DNA of 64,000 bases from Zoogloea sp041917255 (GTDB taxonomy: Bacteria; Pseudomonadota; Gammaproteobacteria; Burkholderiales; Rhodocyclaceae): assembly GCA_041917255.1 (NCBI GenBank), contig JAYRYA010000011.1, positions 62,001 to 126,000 on the forward strand. The letters are read 5' to 3'. Below, one piece after another: positions 28,405 through 37,234 of this stretch (positions are counted from its first letter, which is position 1; the number at the start of each line of letters is the position of its first letter). The notes under the pieces are model-generated. The model worked only from the letters and a program-made list of their open reading frames with translations, was not told where the DNA came from and did not search any database. A program made the translations under genes and the position numbers.

Positions 28405-29124
28405 TCAGGCCCACACGCCCAAAGCCACGAGCTGCCGGCTTGCCGCTTCGCTCCAGCCGCGATTTGCCGCCGGGCTGGCCGGGCTGGGGTGGAGCACGCG
28501 GCCGAACTTCACCGGCATCCCGCTCAGCGCTTCCCGAGCGCGCAATTCGGCCCAGGCCCCCACGCCGATCACCCAGTCGGGCGAGAGCGCCTCGACCACG
28601 CTGCGCAGATGCGCGTCACAGGCCGCCAGCAGCGGGCCCTGCTCGGCGGCCGGGAGCTTGTCGGGCGTGACGTTGCGACCATTGTCGAAGAAGGCCAGCG
28701 GGCAGTAATTGGCCACGAAGTGATCGGCGAAGAAGGCTTCGGCCGTGCCGAAACGCTCGGCAAACAAGCCCCACAGGCGCCGCCCGCTCACCTCGGAGCG
28801 CGGGCAGGCGAAGCCCTCGATGGGCCGCTTGGGGTTCTCGACGGCGGGTTTGCCCACCGCGGCTTCGATGCCCATCCAGTCGCGCACCGCGGCGACCTCG
28901 CCGAAGGGCACGCCGGTCTGCACCATGCCGAAGGGGCCGGGATTCATGCCCACGAAGACCACCTTCTTCCTGCCCTGGCCAAAGCGCTGCAGATACAGCG
29001 CGCCCGGTGCCCAGGCGTAGTCGAGGGGGTTGTAGACGTGGGTGACCGGCGGGGCGAAGCGCATCGGGGCCAGGGTGCCGGCCAGAGTGCGGGCGGCGGA
29101 TTCGAGGGGCGTCATGGCGGGCAT
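28405..29124 (-). CDS. SMUG1-like uracil-DNA glycosylase
   Basis: About 239 residues (ATG at 29124; ATG at 29115 is an alternative). The core VVFVGMNPGPFGMVQTGVPFGEVAAVRDWMGI is the active-site motif of single-strand-selective monofunctional uracil-DNA glycosylase, and VLHPSPASPAANRGW is the DNA-intercalation loop, both closely resembling animal SMUG1. It removes uracil and oxidised pyrimidines from DNA. Bacterial SMUG1 relatives occur in betaproteobacteria. It is followed by the AmpG gene stop at 29135, but the two are probably separate transcripts. Confidence 0.88.
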   Translation of the reverse strand: MPAMTPLESAARTLAGTLAPMRFAPPVTHVYNPLDYAWAPGALYLQRFGQGRKKVVFVGMNPGPFGMVQTGVPFGEVAAVRDWMGIEAAVGKPAVENPKRPIEGFACPRSEVSGRRLWGLFAERFGTAEAFFADHFVANYCPLAFFDNGRNVTPDKLPAAEQGPLLAACDAHLRSVVEALSPDWVIGVGAWAELRAREALSGMPVKFGRVLHPSPASPAANRGWSEAASRQLVALGVWA

Positions 29125-29134
29125 CAGTGGTAAA

Positions 29135-30397
29135 TCAGGCGACGGCTGCAGGCGTCTCGCGCCACGGCGCCACCTTGAACAGCAGCAGCATGCCGGGCAC
29201 CGCCAGCACGCCGCACAGCAGGAAGAAATCGAACCAGCCGAAGTACTCCACCAGCCAGCCGGCCGAGGCATTGATGAAGGTGCGCGGCACCGCCATCAGG
29301 CTGGTGAACAGCGCCAGCTGGGTGGCCGTGTAGGCCGGGTGGGTGGTGCGCGCCATGTAGGCCACGAAGGCAGTGGTGCCCAGGCCCACGCCCAGCGCCT
29401 CCAGCCCGATCACCGCCGCCAGCACCGCAAGCCGGCCGGCATCGGCCTCCGCCGGGCCGAGCCAGGCCAGCCACGCAAAACCGAAGATCGCCAGCCACTG
29501 CACCACACCGAACACCCACAGGGCGCGGTTGATCCCGAGCTTCACCATCCACAGCCCGCCCAGGATGCCGCCGATCACGCTGGGCCACAGGCCGGCGTTC
29601 TTGGCGACGAGGCCGATCTCGGTTTTCGAGAAACCCATGTCCAGGTAGAAAGGCGTGGCCAGCGCCGTGCACAGCGAATCGCCCAGCTTGTAGAGAAAGA
29701 TGAAGCCCAGCACCACCAGCGCCGAGCGCACGCCGTGGCGGCCGAAGAACTCGCGGAAGGGCTCGACCACCGCGTCGCGCAGGGTGCGCGGGGCACCCCG
29801 GGCGGCGGCGGGCTCCTTCACCAGCAGCGTCATCACCAGCCCCGGCGCCATGAACAGCGCGGTGATCGCAAACACCTGCGACCACGGCAGGTGATCGGCC
29901 AGCACCAGCGACAGGCTGCCCGGCACCAGCCCGGCGAGCTTGTAGGCATTGACGTGGATGGCGTTGCCGATACCCAGCTCGATCTCGGGCAGCAGCTCGC
30001 GCCGGTAGGCGTCGAGCACGATGTCGAGGGTGGCCGAGAGAAAGGCGATCAGCGCCGTGAGGCCGATCACCAGCCCGAGCTGATTCGTGGGCGACAGGGT
30101 GCCGAGCCACGCCACCGCCGCCAGCAGGAGCAGCATCGTGAGCGCCATCCAGCCCCGCCGGCGGCCCAGCAGCGGCAGCGCGAAGCGGTCGAGGAAGGGC
30201 GACCAGACGAACTTCCAGGTGTAGGGAAACTGGATGAGCGCGAAGGCACCGATGGCCTTGAGGGACAGCCCCTCGGTCTTCAGCCAGGCCGGCACCAGAT
30301 TGAGCAGCAGGTACAGCGGCAGGCCCGACGAGAAACCGGTGAGCACGCAGATCAGCATGCGGCGGTTGGCGAGGGCGCGCCAGGGGGATTCGGTCAT
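29135..30397 (-). CDS. ampG: AmpG-family MFS transporter (muropeptide permease type)
   Basis: 420 residues, about twelve membrane helices. The start LTGFSSGLPLYLLLNLVPAWLKTEGLSLKAIGAF is typical of AmpG, as is the SPFLDRFALPLLGRRRGW loop. AmpG imports anhydromuropeptides from cell-wall turnover through the inner membrane, for recycling and for AmpR-type beta-lactamase induction. No ampD or ampR lies here, so the symbol is by family. The gene seems monocistronic; a long upstream extension of the frame is not supported. The start at 30397 follows no strong ribosome site. Confidence 0.86.
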   Translation of the reverse strand: MTESPWRALANRRMLICVLTGFSSGLPLYLLLNLVPAWLKTEGLSLKAIGAFALIQFPYTWKFVWSPFLDRFALPLLGRRRGWMALTMLLLLAAVAWLGTLSPTNQLGLVIGLTALIAFLSATLDIVLDAYRRELLPEIELGIGNAIHVNAYKLAGLVPGSLSLVLADHLPWSQVFAITALFMAPGLVMTLLVKEPAAARGAPRTLRDAVVEPFREFFGRHGVRSALVVLGFIFLYKLGDSLCTALATPFYLDMGFSKTEIGLVAKNAGLWPSVIGGILGGLWMVKLGINRALWVFGVVQWLAIFGFAWLAWLGPAEADAGRLAVLAAVIGLEALGVGLGTTAFVAYMARTTHPAYTATQLALFTSLMAVPRTFINASAGWLVEYFGWFDFFLLCGVLAVPGMLLLFKVAPWRETPAAVA

Positions 30398-30526
30398 GGG
30401 CGGATCGGGGAAGCGGTGGGGTGAGAGCAGGCCAGCCGGGGATGATAACAATCGGTTACTTGATCTTGCCGACGCCCCACCGAAAAATGCGTCAATCAGG
30501 GTGGAAAAATAACGAGGAGACCCCGA

Positions 30527-30841
30527 ATGTACACCGTCACCGTCGTGTTCCGGGCAGACCGGGAATACGAATTTCATGTACACGCAGCCGACGTGGCCAA
30601 TCTCACCAAAGCCAGCGCCCAGGACTGGCTTCACGAGGAATTCGACGCGCTGGAATGCACACCGAGCAACCCGGTGGGCAAGGTGCTGATGCTCGACGTG
30701 ATCCTCAACGTCGCCAAATACGGCGGCGAGCCACGCTTTGCCCAGGGCGGCGAGTGGGCGCGGAGCTTCGCCTGCAGCGTCGCGGTGGTGCTCGACCGCC
30801 CTGCCGTCCGTATTGACGTGCCGGGCTTCGTGGTGGGGTGA
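30527..30841 (+). CDS. Conserved small protein, 104 aa
   Basis: 104 soluble residues with beta-strand character (MYTVTVVFRADREYEFHVHAADVANLT) and a moderately hydrophobic C-terminus. No motif recognised. An excellent ribosome site (GAGGAG) precedes the ATG by eight bases, and the flanking genes leave room for it, so it is probably real. It stands alone between ampG (divergent) and the methyltransferase gene. Confidence 0.7.
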   Translation: MYTVTVVFRADREYEFHVHAADVANLTKASAQDWLHEEFDALECTPSNPVGKVLMLDVILNVAKYGGEPRFAQGGEWARSFACSVAVVLDRPAVRIDVPGFVVG

Positions 30842-30878
30842 AGGCCATCCGCCCACCCGCCCCAGCGGCAGTCCCGCC

Positions 30879-31370
30879 ATGAACCACCGCGGCCCCTGGT
30901 GGAGAGGTGGGCGGGGCGAATGGTATGTGGTCGCCCAGGGCGGGCTCTTCGCGCTGATCGCCTTCGGCCCTTCATCGCTCCCTGGGCTCCCGGCCTGGCC
31001 GCGGATGCTGGCGCTACCCGGCCGCGCGCTGGGCGCTGTGCTGCTCGCCATCGGTGTCACGATCTGCGCCGCCGCCGTGCTGCGCCTGGGTCGCAACCTC
31101 ACACCCCTGCCCCACCCGCGGGACGACGGCCATCTGGTGGACACCGGCCCCTACGGCTGGGTCCGGCACCCGATCTATTCGGGGCTGATCCTCTCCGCCT
31201 TCGGCTGGGCGCTGATCGCCCAAGGCTGGCTCACCCTGCTTTGGGCGGCAGTGCTGCTGGTGTTCTTCGACATCAAATCACGGCGCGAGGAGAGCTGGCT
31301 GCTGGAACGCTTTCCGGCCTACGCCGATTACCAGCGGCGCGTCCGCAGGCTGATTCCCCTTGTCTACTGA
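30879..31370 (+). CDS. Isoprenylcysteine methyltransferase-like (ICMT/PEMT) membrane methyltransferase
   Basis: 163 residues with four membrane helices. The C-terminal half shows the family block: LRLGRNLTPLPHPRDDGHLVDTGPYGWVRHPIYSGLILSAFGWAL and then RREESWLLERFPAYADYQRRVRRLIPLVY, with the conserved E-x-x-L and Y residues. Bacterial members methylate small or lipid substrates with SAM; the substrate is unknown. It follows the 104-residue gene by 37 bases and may be cotranscribed. Confidence 0.85.
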   Translation: MNHRGPWWRGGRGEWYVVAQGGLFALIAFGPSSLPGLPAWPRMLALPGRALGAVLLAIGVTICAAAVLRLGRNLTPLPHPRDDGHLVDTGPYGWVRHPIYSGLILSAFGWALIAQGWLTLLWAAVLLVFFDIKSRREESWLLERFPAYADYQRRVRRLIPLVY

Positions 31371-31376
31371 TCTGCC

Positions 31377-32315
31377 TCAGCCCAGCTCGGCCCGGTTGCG
31401 GCCGTTCTGCTTGGCCCGGTAGAGGTTGGCGTCGGCCTGCCGGAAAAGCGGCGAGAGCTTGCCGTCAGCCTTTTCGATGCAGGCGCCGCCCACCGACAGC
31501 GTGCTCACGCCCCACGCCGCATTGCGGGCATGGGGAATCTCCTTGCGATGCACCGCATCGACCGTGGCCCGGGCCACCTCCGCCACGGCGTCGGCCGAAC
31601 AGCGGGGCAGCATCATCGCGAACTCCTCGCCACCGTAGCGGGCCACGAAGGCGTCGTGGGCAAGGCGTCGGGCGTTCACGTCCTCGACCACCGTCAGCAA
31701 GGCAGCGGCGATGGCGCGCAGGCAGTCGTCGCCAGCCAGGTGGCCGTAGTGATCGTTGAAATGCTTGAAGTGATCCACGTCCATCATCAAAAGCCCGAAG
31801 GGCGCGCCGCAGCGGATCGCCTCGCCCCATTGGTGGTCGAGACGCAAATCCATGTAGCGGCGGTTGAAAAGCCCGGTCAGCCCATCCTGGCTGGCCTGGG
31901 CGGCGAGCTTGCAGTTGGCGTGAGAGAGGTCGGCGCGCAGGGCGGCGATGCGCCCCATGGCCTTCATCTTGGCTTGCACCACGCCTTCGGGGGCCGACTT
32001 GGGGATGAAGTCGTCACCCCCGGCTTCGATGGCGGTGATGAGGTTCTCCGGGGTGTCGGAGGCGGTGAGGAAAATGATCGGCGTCCATGCCCATTCCTGG
32101 GTGGCCTCGACGGCGCGGATCTGCTTGGCGGCCTCGAAGCCGTTCATCACCGGCATCTCGATGTCCATCAGCACCAGATCGGGCGCCGAGGCCTTGAAGC
32201 GCTCGACGGCGAGTTGCCCGTTCTCGGCAATGATCACCTCATGGCCAAACTCGACCAGCCGCGCGCCAAACACCGTCGTGATGGTTCGGGAATCATCCAC
32301 CACCAATACCCGCAT
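31377..32315 (-). CDS. Response regulator diguanylate cyclase (REC-GGDEF)
   Basis: 312 residues. REC (about 1-120): VLVVDDSR, phospho-acceptor in LVLMDIEMPVMNG, T/A in LTASD, and Lys in IPKSAPEG. A coiled linker leads to a GGDEF domain with an active RYGGEEF signature; the inhibitory RxxD motif upstream is not in the standard register, so product inhibition may be weak. The enzyme makes cyclic di-GMP from two GTP when phosphorylated. Divergent from norE, with their promoters in the 146-base gap; the REC input kinase is not obvious here. Confidence 0.92.
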   Translation of the reverse strand: MRVLVVDDSRTITTVFGARLVEFGHEVIIAENGQLAVERFKASAPDLVLMDIEMPVMNGFEAAKQIRAVEATQEWAWTPIIFLTASDTPENLITAIEAGGDDFIPKSAPEGVVQAKMKAMGRIAALRADLSHANCKLAAQASQDGLTGLFNRRYMDLRLDHQWGEAIRCGAPFGLLMMDVDHFKHFNDHYGHLAGDDCLRAIAAALLTVVEDVNARRLAHDAFVARYGGEEFAMMLPRCSADAVAEVARATVDAVHRKEIPHARNAAWGVSTLSVGGACIEKADGKLSPLFRQADANLYRAKQNGRNRAELG

Positions 32316-32412
32316 ACCCCCTCCCGGAGCGAATTCATATATCTAAAGTAATAGTATCCCGGAAAGCTTTCGCATATCTGACGTCACAGGCGGGCGCCGT
32401 TCGGGCTGCCAC

Positions 32413-32454
32413 TTGGTGCAGATCAAGGCTTGCCGCCCGCCGCCCGCCGATACT
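32413..32454 (+). promoter_or_regulatory. FNR/Dnr-type class II promoter of norEFQ
   Basis: TTGGTGCAGATCAA at 32413-32426 matches TTGAT-N4-ATCAA at 9 of 10 positions. A GATACT -10 box lies at 32449-32454. The box is centred at -41.5 for a start at 32461, the geometry of activation by FNR or Dnr/NNR under oxygen limitation or nitric oxide. That start is one base before the ATG of norE, which makes a leaderless transcript likely. Confidence 0.65.
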
Positions 32455-32461
32455 CGCGGGC

Positions 32462-33055
32462 ATGGACACCACGGTACAACCCCAGCCAGCCCCCCACCCG
32501 GCCAGCGCGCCGCCCGGCGATCTGGCGATCTGGTTCTTCATCCTGGCCGAACTGCTCGCCTTCGGCGTCTTCTTTGCCGCCTACGCCTTCGGGCGCGCCC
32601 GCCACGTCGAACTCTTCAACACCATGCAGGAGACGCTTGACCGCCAGGCCGGCGCGGTGAACACCGTACTGCTGATCACCGGCAGCTGGTGCGTGGCCCG
32701 CGCGGTCGAGGCCGTCGGCCGTACCCGCTCGCAGACCGGCGCCCGCTGGCTGCTGGCAGGCATCGCCTGCGGCGGCGGTTTCCTGGTGGTCAAGGGCTTC
32801 GAATACGCGGCCAAGTTCGGTGCGGGCATCAACCTGTCCACCAACACTTTCTACATGTTCTACCTGTCGCTGACCTTCTTTCACTTCATGCACGTCATCC
32901 TCGGGCTGGTGATCCTCGCCGCGCTGTGGTGGAAGACCCGCCAGGGCGACTACGGCCCACACAACATGAACGGCATCGAAACCGGCGCGGCCTACTGGCA
33001 CATGGTCGATCTGGTGTGGATCGTGCTGTTCCCGCTCGTCTACGTGATGCGCTGA
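32462..33055 (+). CDS. norE: NorE, cytochrome c oxidase subunit III-like accessory protein
   Basis: 197 residues with five membrane helices and no metal ligands. PPGDLAIWFFILAELLAFGVFF and FYLSLTFFHFMHVILGLVILAALW are the COX3/NorE family helices. NorE supports assembly or activity of nitric oxide reductase but is not part of the catalytic core. It opens the norEFQ operon under an FNR-type site. The catalytic norCB genes are about 16 kb away on the opposite strand (48239-50072). Confidence 0.9.
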   Translation: MDTTVQPQPAPHPASAPPGDLAIWFFILAELLAFGVFFAAYAFGRARHVELFNTMQETLDRQAGAVNTVLLITGSWCVARAVEAVGRTRSQTGARWLLAGIACGGGFLVVKGFEYAAKFGAGINLSTNTFYMFYLSLTFFHFMHVILGLVILAALWWKTRQGDYGPHNMNGIETGAAYWHMVDLVWIVLFPLVYVMR

Positions 33056-33064
33056 GGGGCCGTC

Positions 33065-33325
33065 ATGAACATCCGACACCTCAACATCGTGCTGGCCGTG
33101 CTGCTCATCGCCACCGTCGCCACCTTCGAGATCGGCGAGCGCGGTGTGGCCGGGCCAGCTGCGATGGCCATGCTCCTCACCATCAGCTTCATCAAGGGCC
33201 GCCTCGTGGTGCTCGACTTCATGGGCCTGCGTGGGGTCAAATTCTTCTGGCGCGGCCTGCTGCTTGGCTGGCTGCTGCTCGTCTCGACGCTGATCGCCGT
33301 CGCCTACTGGATCTCCATCCCATGA
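33065..33325 (+). CDS. norF: NorF, cytochrome c oxidase subunit IV-like accessory protein
   Basis: 86 residues with three membrane helices (MNIRHLNIVLAVLLIATVATF, AMAMLLTISFIKGRLVVLDFMGLRG, LLLGWLLLVSTLIAVAYWI), the NorF/COX4_pro pattern. Small partner of NorE in nitric oxide reductase maturation. Nine bases after norE; its stop overlaps the norQ ATG (ATGA), so translation is coupled. Confidence 0.88.
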   Translation: MNIRHLNIVLAVLLIATVATFEIGERGVAGPAAMAMLLTISFIKGRLVVLDFMGLRGVKFFWRGLLLGWLLLVSTLIAVAYWISIP

Positions 33326-34119
33326 ATGCCCCGATGACCGCCAACATCCCGTTCTACGAAGCCGCCAGCAACGAAGTGGACGTCTTCGAGCAGGCCTGGA
33401 AGAACCGCCTGCCGCTGATCATCAAAGGCCCGACCGGCGTGGGCAAGACCCGCTTCGTCGCCCATATGGCGGCGCGGCTGGGGCTGCCGCTGTACACCGT
33501 GGCCTGCCATGACGACCTCACCGCCGCCGATCTGGTGGGCCGCCACCTGCTGGGCGACGGCCAGACGGTGTGGTGCGACGGCCCGCTGACCCGCGCGGTG
33601 CGCGAAGGCGGCATCTGTTATCTGGATGAAGTGGTCGAAGCCCGCCGCGACACCACCGTGGTGATCCACCCACTGGCCGACGACCGCCGCGTGCTGCCCA
33701 TCGAGCGCACCGGCGAGCTGCTGCACGCACCAGCGAACTTCATGCTGGTGATGTCCTACAACCCCGGCTACCAGAACTTCCTGAAGGGTCTCAAGCCCTC
33801 GACCCGCCAGCGCTTCATCACCCTGCGCTTCGACTTTCCCAGCGCCGCGCGGGAAGAATCCATCCTGCTGGGCGAAGCCGCCTGCGACCCGATGCTGGCG
33901 AAGCAACTGGTCTCCATCGCCGCCCGCCTGCGCAGCCTGAAGGACGTGGATCTGGAAGAAGTGGTCTCCACCCGCCTGCTGGTGTACGCCGCCAAGCTGG
34001 TCAAGGTCGGCCTCGACCCCATCGAAGCCTGCCGCTCGGCGCTGGTGGAAAGCCTTACCGACGACGCCGACGTGGCCGACGCGCTGCTGGAGGTGGTGAG
34101 GGCGACGTTCGGGCGGTGA
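33322..34119 (+). CDS. norQ: NorQ, MoxR-type AAA+ ATPase for NO reductase activation
   Basis: 265 residues. Walker A GPTGVGKT (residues 36-43), Walker B near GICYLDEV, and sensor-like NPGYQNFLKGLKPSTRQRF are the CbbQ/NorQ/NirQ pattern. Partnered with the von Willebrand domain protein NorD, it inserts the non-heme iron of NorB. norD usually follows norQ directly, but here the next feature is a 532-base gap and a restriction-modification island; no norD lies anywhere in the window. The start ATG overlaps the norF stop. Confidence 0.93.
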   Translation: MNAPMTANIPFYEAASNEVDVFEQAWKNRLPLIIKGPTGVGKTRFVAHMAARLGLPLYTVACHDDLTAADLVGRHLLGDGQTVWCDGPLTRAVREGGICYLDEVVEARRDTTVVIHPLADDRRVLPIERTGELLHAPANFMLVMSYNPGYQNFLKGLKPSTRQRFITLRFDFPSAAREESILLGEAACDPMLAKQLVSIAARLRSLKDVDLEEVVSTRLLVYAAKLVKVGLDPIEACRSALVESLTDDADVADALLEVVRATFGR

Positions 34120-34651
34120 CCCGCTCCGCCGGGGCGCAGCCGACATTTATCGCCGCGCAACCCCAGCCTGCGCCCCCGGCGGGCAACCAAAATCGCCGTT
34201 GGCCCCGCCCTCAATCCCCCACGGCCCACCCTTGATCCGCCGGATCGCAGCATCATTCGGAGAAGCCGCAGCATATTGCCTCGCTCGCCCACACAAATCC
34301 CGCCGGGGGATCAATAAAATGCATTTGCATCGAGGGGGCTGCCGCCAGATGCCATTGATTAATCCCGTCGCGCCTATTTTCTGAACAGAATCCAGATCAA
34401 ATCGCGTCGGCGAAGGACTTCCCTGCCCCGTTTTGGTGCAGGGAAATGGCAGACTCCGCCTGGAATTAGCCGAATTCGGGATTTAACTGTAAGACCAAAG
34501 GATTAATCTGCCCTGGCAGAGGATTTGTCTGTGCGGTCCGGCCATCAAGCTGGGCTGTCCTCAAGAAAAACCCGCACCAACAGCCGTAGCAGTCACCGAC
34601 TTCATCCATTTCCGACAATGCGATGGCAGGGCAAAAGTGCCTGGCTGCCGA
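34120..34651. other. Junction between norQ and the restriction-modification island
   Basis: 532 bases with no credible gene, GC lower than in norQ in its second half. It contains an eight-base inverted repeat (TTCCCTGC / GCAGGGAA, 34429-34436 and 34448-34455) and a GGCAG-type hairpin immediately after the mod stop (34626-34650), which may end the island transcript. I see no norD remnant and no direct-repeat or integrase signature of an att site. Confidence 0.6.
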
Positions 34652-37234
34652 TCAACCGCCGAGGTTCAGCACCTTGGTCGACTCCTCGCCAAACTGGCTC
34701 ACCACCCGCACCGCTACCCGCTTGCCGGCCCGGAACGGAATCGGATGGGACACAAAGCCGTACAGTCGGTCGAAGGCTTCATCGTCGAGTTCGATCTTGA
34801 GCGTGTTCTCCACCTTCTTCTTGGCCTTGGCCTTGGCGAGGTCGGAGATTCCCTTCTTCCACTTGGCAAACTCGTCCTTGTCACCACCGCAGAAGAACAC
34901 CTGGCGCACCATGAAGCTGGCGCCGTCGTAGTCGTCGTCCACCATCCAGTAGGCGATGTCGGCAACCGAGCGGGCCTTCACCTCATCCTTGATCGGATCG
35001 TAGATGTCCAGGCCGCGAATCTCGACGCGGGCAGTGCCTGTTACCCCCTCGCCCTCACGCAGCACGCCGATGTCCGGCTCGCCGATGGTGACGAAGGTGG
35101 CCGCCTTCTTGTCCTTCTTGGTCAGGCCAGCCTGCAGCAGGTCGTCGTGCATGCGCACCTTGTCTACCCGGAAGGCGCCGGCCCGCTGGTTCTGCACCGA
35201 GTTTTCCACGTCCGATTCAAAAGCAAAGCCCAGGATCAGCAGCCACTGGGCATCGCCACGCGCACGGCACGCCTTGACCGCCTCATTCACTGCTGCCTTG
35301 CTCACCGGCGCAAACTGCGGGCCCAGGTGGAGGTAGGCTTTCTGTTCGCCCTCGGCCGTGTCGTAATACCCTTCGGCGTGCAGGTAGTCGGTGGCCAGCG
35401 GGTCGATGCGCACGAACACCGCGTTCTCGTTTCTCGCGCCGTTCTTCACCCCGGCGGACTTGAGGTGCTCGAACACCCGGTTCTGGAAAGCCTCCAGGCG
35501 CTCCACGTCCAGGCTGGCCTCATCCACCGCCTCTGGCGACAGGGGGTCGAAGCTCTGCAGCGTCTCGACGGTGAAGGGCCCGGCGATGCGCAGCTTCTTC
35601 TTGTCCGGGGTCGGCTGGTCGAACAGCGTCACCTCCTCCGGCGGCTCGTCGTTGGCGAGCGAACCGAGGGTGACGCGTTGTACCGTCTTGTAGTCGAAGC
35701 CATGGCGCACATCCCAGACTTCCCGCTGCAGGCCGGCCTTTTCGTCCTTCAGCGTGTACCACGGAAAGGTGGCAGTCATCAGCCGGGTCTTGGCAATGTT
35801 GAGGGCCACGCGGGAGGTGTCGGTGGTGATCCAGCGCCGGCCCCACTGCTCGGCGACATAGGCGGTGGTACCGGAGCCGCAGGTCGGGTCGAGCACAAGG
35901 TCGCCGGGGTCGGTGGTCATCAGGATGCAGCGTTCGATGACTTTTTGCGAAGTTTGGACGACGTAGACTTTGTCTCCACTCCCGCTCACATCCTCCCAAA
36001 GGTTGCCAATCGGGTTCGCAGGAAAGTCATCGATAAACTTGATGTAGTTAAGGCTTTGCTTTCCACCATGGATGCGCTCTGCCGCTACCAAACGATTGAA
36101 ACCATCCTTGGTGGTCGTCCAGGTTCGGTTAGCTGGAGGGAAGAAGGTTCGCCCTTGAAACTCGAAAGGTATTTTTTCGTGCTCTTTGGCAGGACGGTTT
36201 GACGAAAGGGTGACATGACGGAAAAACCGAGTGCCCGCAGGAAATTCGTCCCTACTTCCAACTGTAACCACGATGCCATCGGGCAATAGCGCTTGGTCGT
36301 AGCGCTCACCTGTGCTATGCCCCTCCCCCTGCCGCATCTCCCGATAAAGCTGGTTGTACTTAACCTGTTCCTTATTGCGTGCATACCAAACGATGTAGTC
36401 GCTGACTGGGGAAAGCAAATTGGATGTTTGCCCTCCCGTTTTCTTAAAAGTAATCAGCGAAACGAAATTGCTACTCCCAAACACCTCATCCATCAGACAA
36501 CGCACCAGATGGACGTTCTCGTCGCTGATCTGCACGAAGCACGAGCCCGATTCGGCCAATAGCTCCTTGGCCACCAGTAACCGATCCCGCAGATAGCTCA
36601 GATAGGAGTGAATACCGAGTTCCCAGGTGTCGCGGAAGGCCTTGATGACTTCCGGCTCGCCGCTGAGGCTGGCGTCGTCGCCGTCCTTGACGTTGCGGTC
36701 GCCCACCCGGATCTGCCAGTTGGAGTTGTATTTGATGCCATAGGGCGGGTCGATGTAGATCATCTGTACCTGGCCCTTCATGCCCTCCCGCTCCAGCAGG
36801 CTGGCCATCACCAGCAGGCTGTCGCCCTGGATCAGGCGGTTGGCCCACTGGTCGGCCTGCTTGTAGTAGTAGGTGGGCTTGTCGAGTTCGTCGATGTCCT
36901 TGTAGTTGGCAAAGAGGTCGTCGACGAACAGGTCGTCCTGCTGCGCCTGCTCGCGCTTGAGGCGGTAGAGGCGCTGGATGAGTTTTTCCGGGGCGACATG
37001 CTCGGTGCGGTAGAGGGAGCGGATGTCCAGGTCGAGCGCATCTGCGTCGTCTTCGGGGCCGTATTTCTCCAGCCAGTAAAGCTCGGGGTCTTGCCCGCGG
37101 GTGGTGACGGGGTTGAGCGGCAACTCGGACTTGCTGGGCTGGTCAGGCTCGAAGCCGGCCTCTTCCTTGCTGGGAATGCGGGCGCGGGTGGCCTTCTTGT
37201 GCTTGAGGCTGTCGATCTTCTTATCGTTGCTCAT
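34652..37234 (-). CDS. mod: Type III-like site-specific DNA methyltransferase (Mod), beta-class
   Basis: 860 residues. DPPY (catalytic motif IV, IYIDPPYGIKYNSNW) at about residue 163 precedes the SAM-binding motif I (LDPTCGSGTTAYVAEQWGRRW) at about 445, the beta-class order of N6-adenine or N4-cytosine methyltransferases. Between them, residues about 250-435, is the target-recognition region. The C-terminal 300 residues are accessory. The ATG at 37234 overlaps the vapC stop (ATGA); a TTG 12 bases upstream is less likely. It methylates the host sites that Res would otherwise cleave. Gene order (res first, toxin in between) is unusual. The central third is distinctly lower in GC than the ends. 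Confidence 0.9.
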   Translation of the reverse strand: MSNDKKIDSLKHKKATRARIPSKEEAGFEPDQPSKSELPLNPVTTRGQDPELYWLEKYGPEDDADALDLDIRSLYRTEHVAPEKLIQRLYRLKREQAQQDDLFVDDLFANYKDIDELDKPTYYYKQADQWANRLIQGDSLLVMASLLEREGMKGQVQMIYIDPPYGIKYNSNWQIRVGDRNVKDGDDASLSGEPEVIKAFRDTWELGIHSYLSYLRDRLLVAKELLAESGSCFVQISDENVHLVRCLMDEVFGSSNFVSLITFKKTGGQTSNLLSPVSDYIVWYARNKEQVKYNQLYREMRQGEGHSTGERYDQALLPDGIVVTVGSRDEFPAGTRFFRHVTLSSNRPAKEHEKIPFEFQGRTFFPPANRTWTTTKDGFNRLVAAERIHGGKQSLNYIKFIDDFPANPIGNLWEDVSGSGDKVYVVQTSQKVIERCILMTTDPGDLVLDPTCGSGTTAYVAEQWGRRWITTDTSRVALNIAKTRLMTATFPWYTLKDEKAGLQREVWDVRHGFDYKTVQRVTLGSLANDEPPEEVTLFDQPTPDKKKLRIAGPFTVETLQSFDPLSPEAVDEASLDVERLEAFQNRVFEHLKSAGVKNGARNENAVFVRIDPLATDYLHAEGYYDTAEGEQKAYLHLGPQFAPVSKAAVNEAVKACRARGDAQWLLILGFAFESDVENSVQNQRAGAFRVDKVRMHDDLLQAGLTKKDKKAATFVTIGEPDIGVLREGEGVTGTARVEIRGLDIYDPIKDEVKARSVADIAYWMVDDDYDGASFMVRQVFFCGGDKDEFAKWKKGISDLAKAKAKKKVENTLKIELDDEAFDRLYGFVSHPIPFRAGKRVAVRVVSQFGEESTKVLNLGG

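Noticed and set aside
34120..34651. norD remnant downstream of norQ
   Set aside because: No frame resembling a VWA domain (DxSxS) or NorD C-terminus was found.
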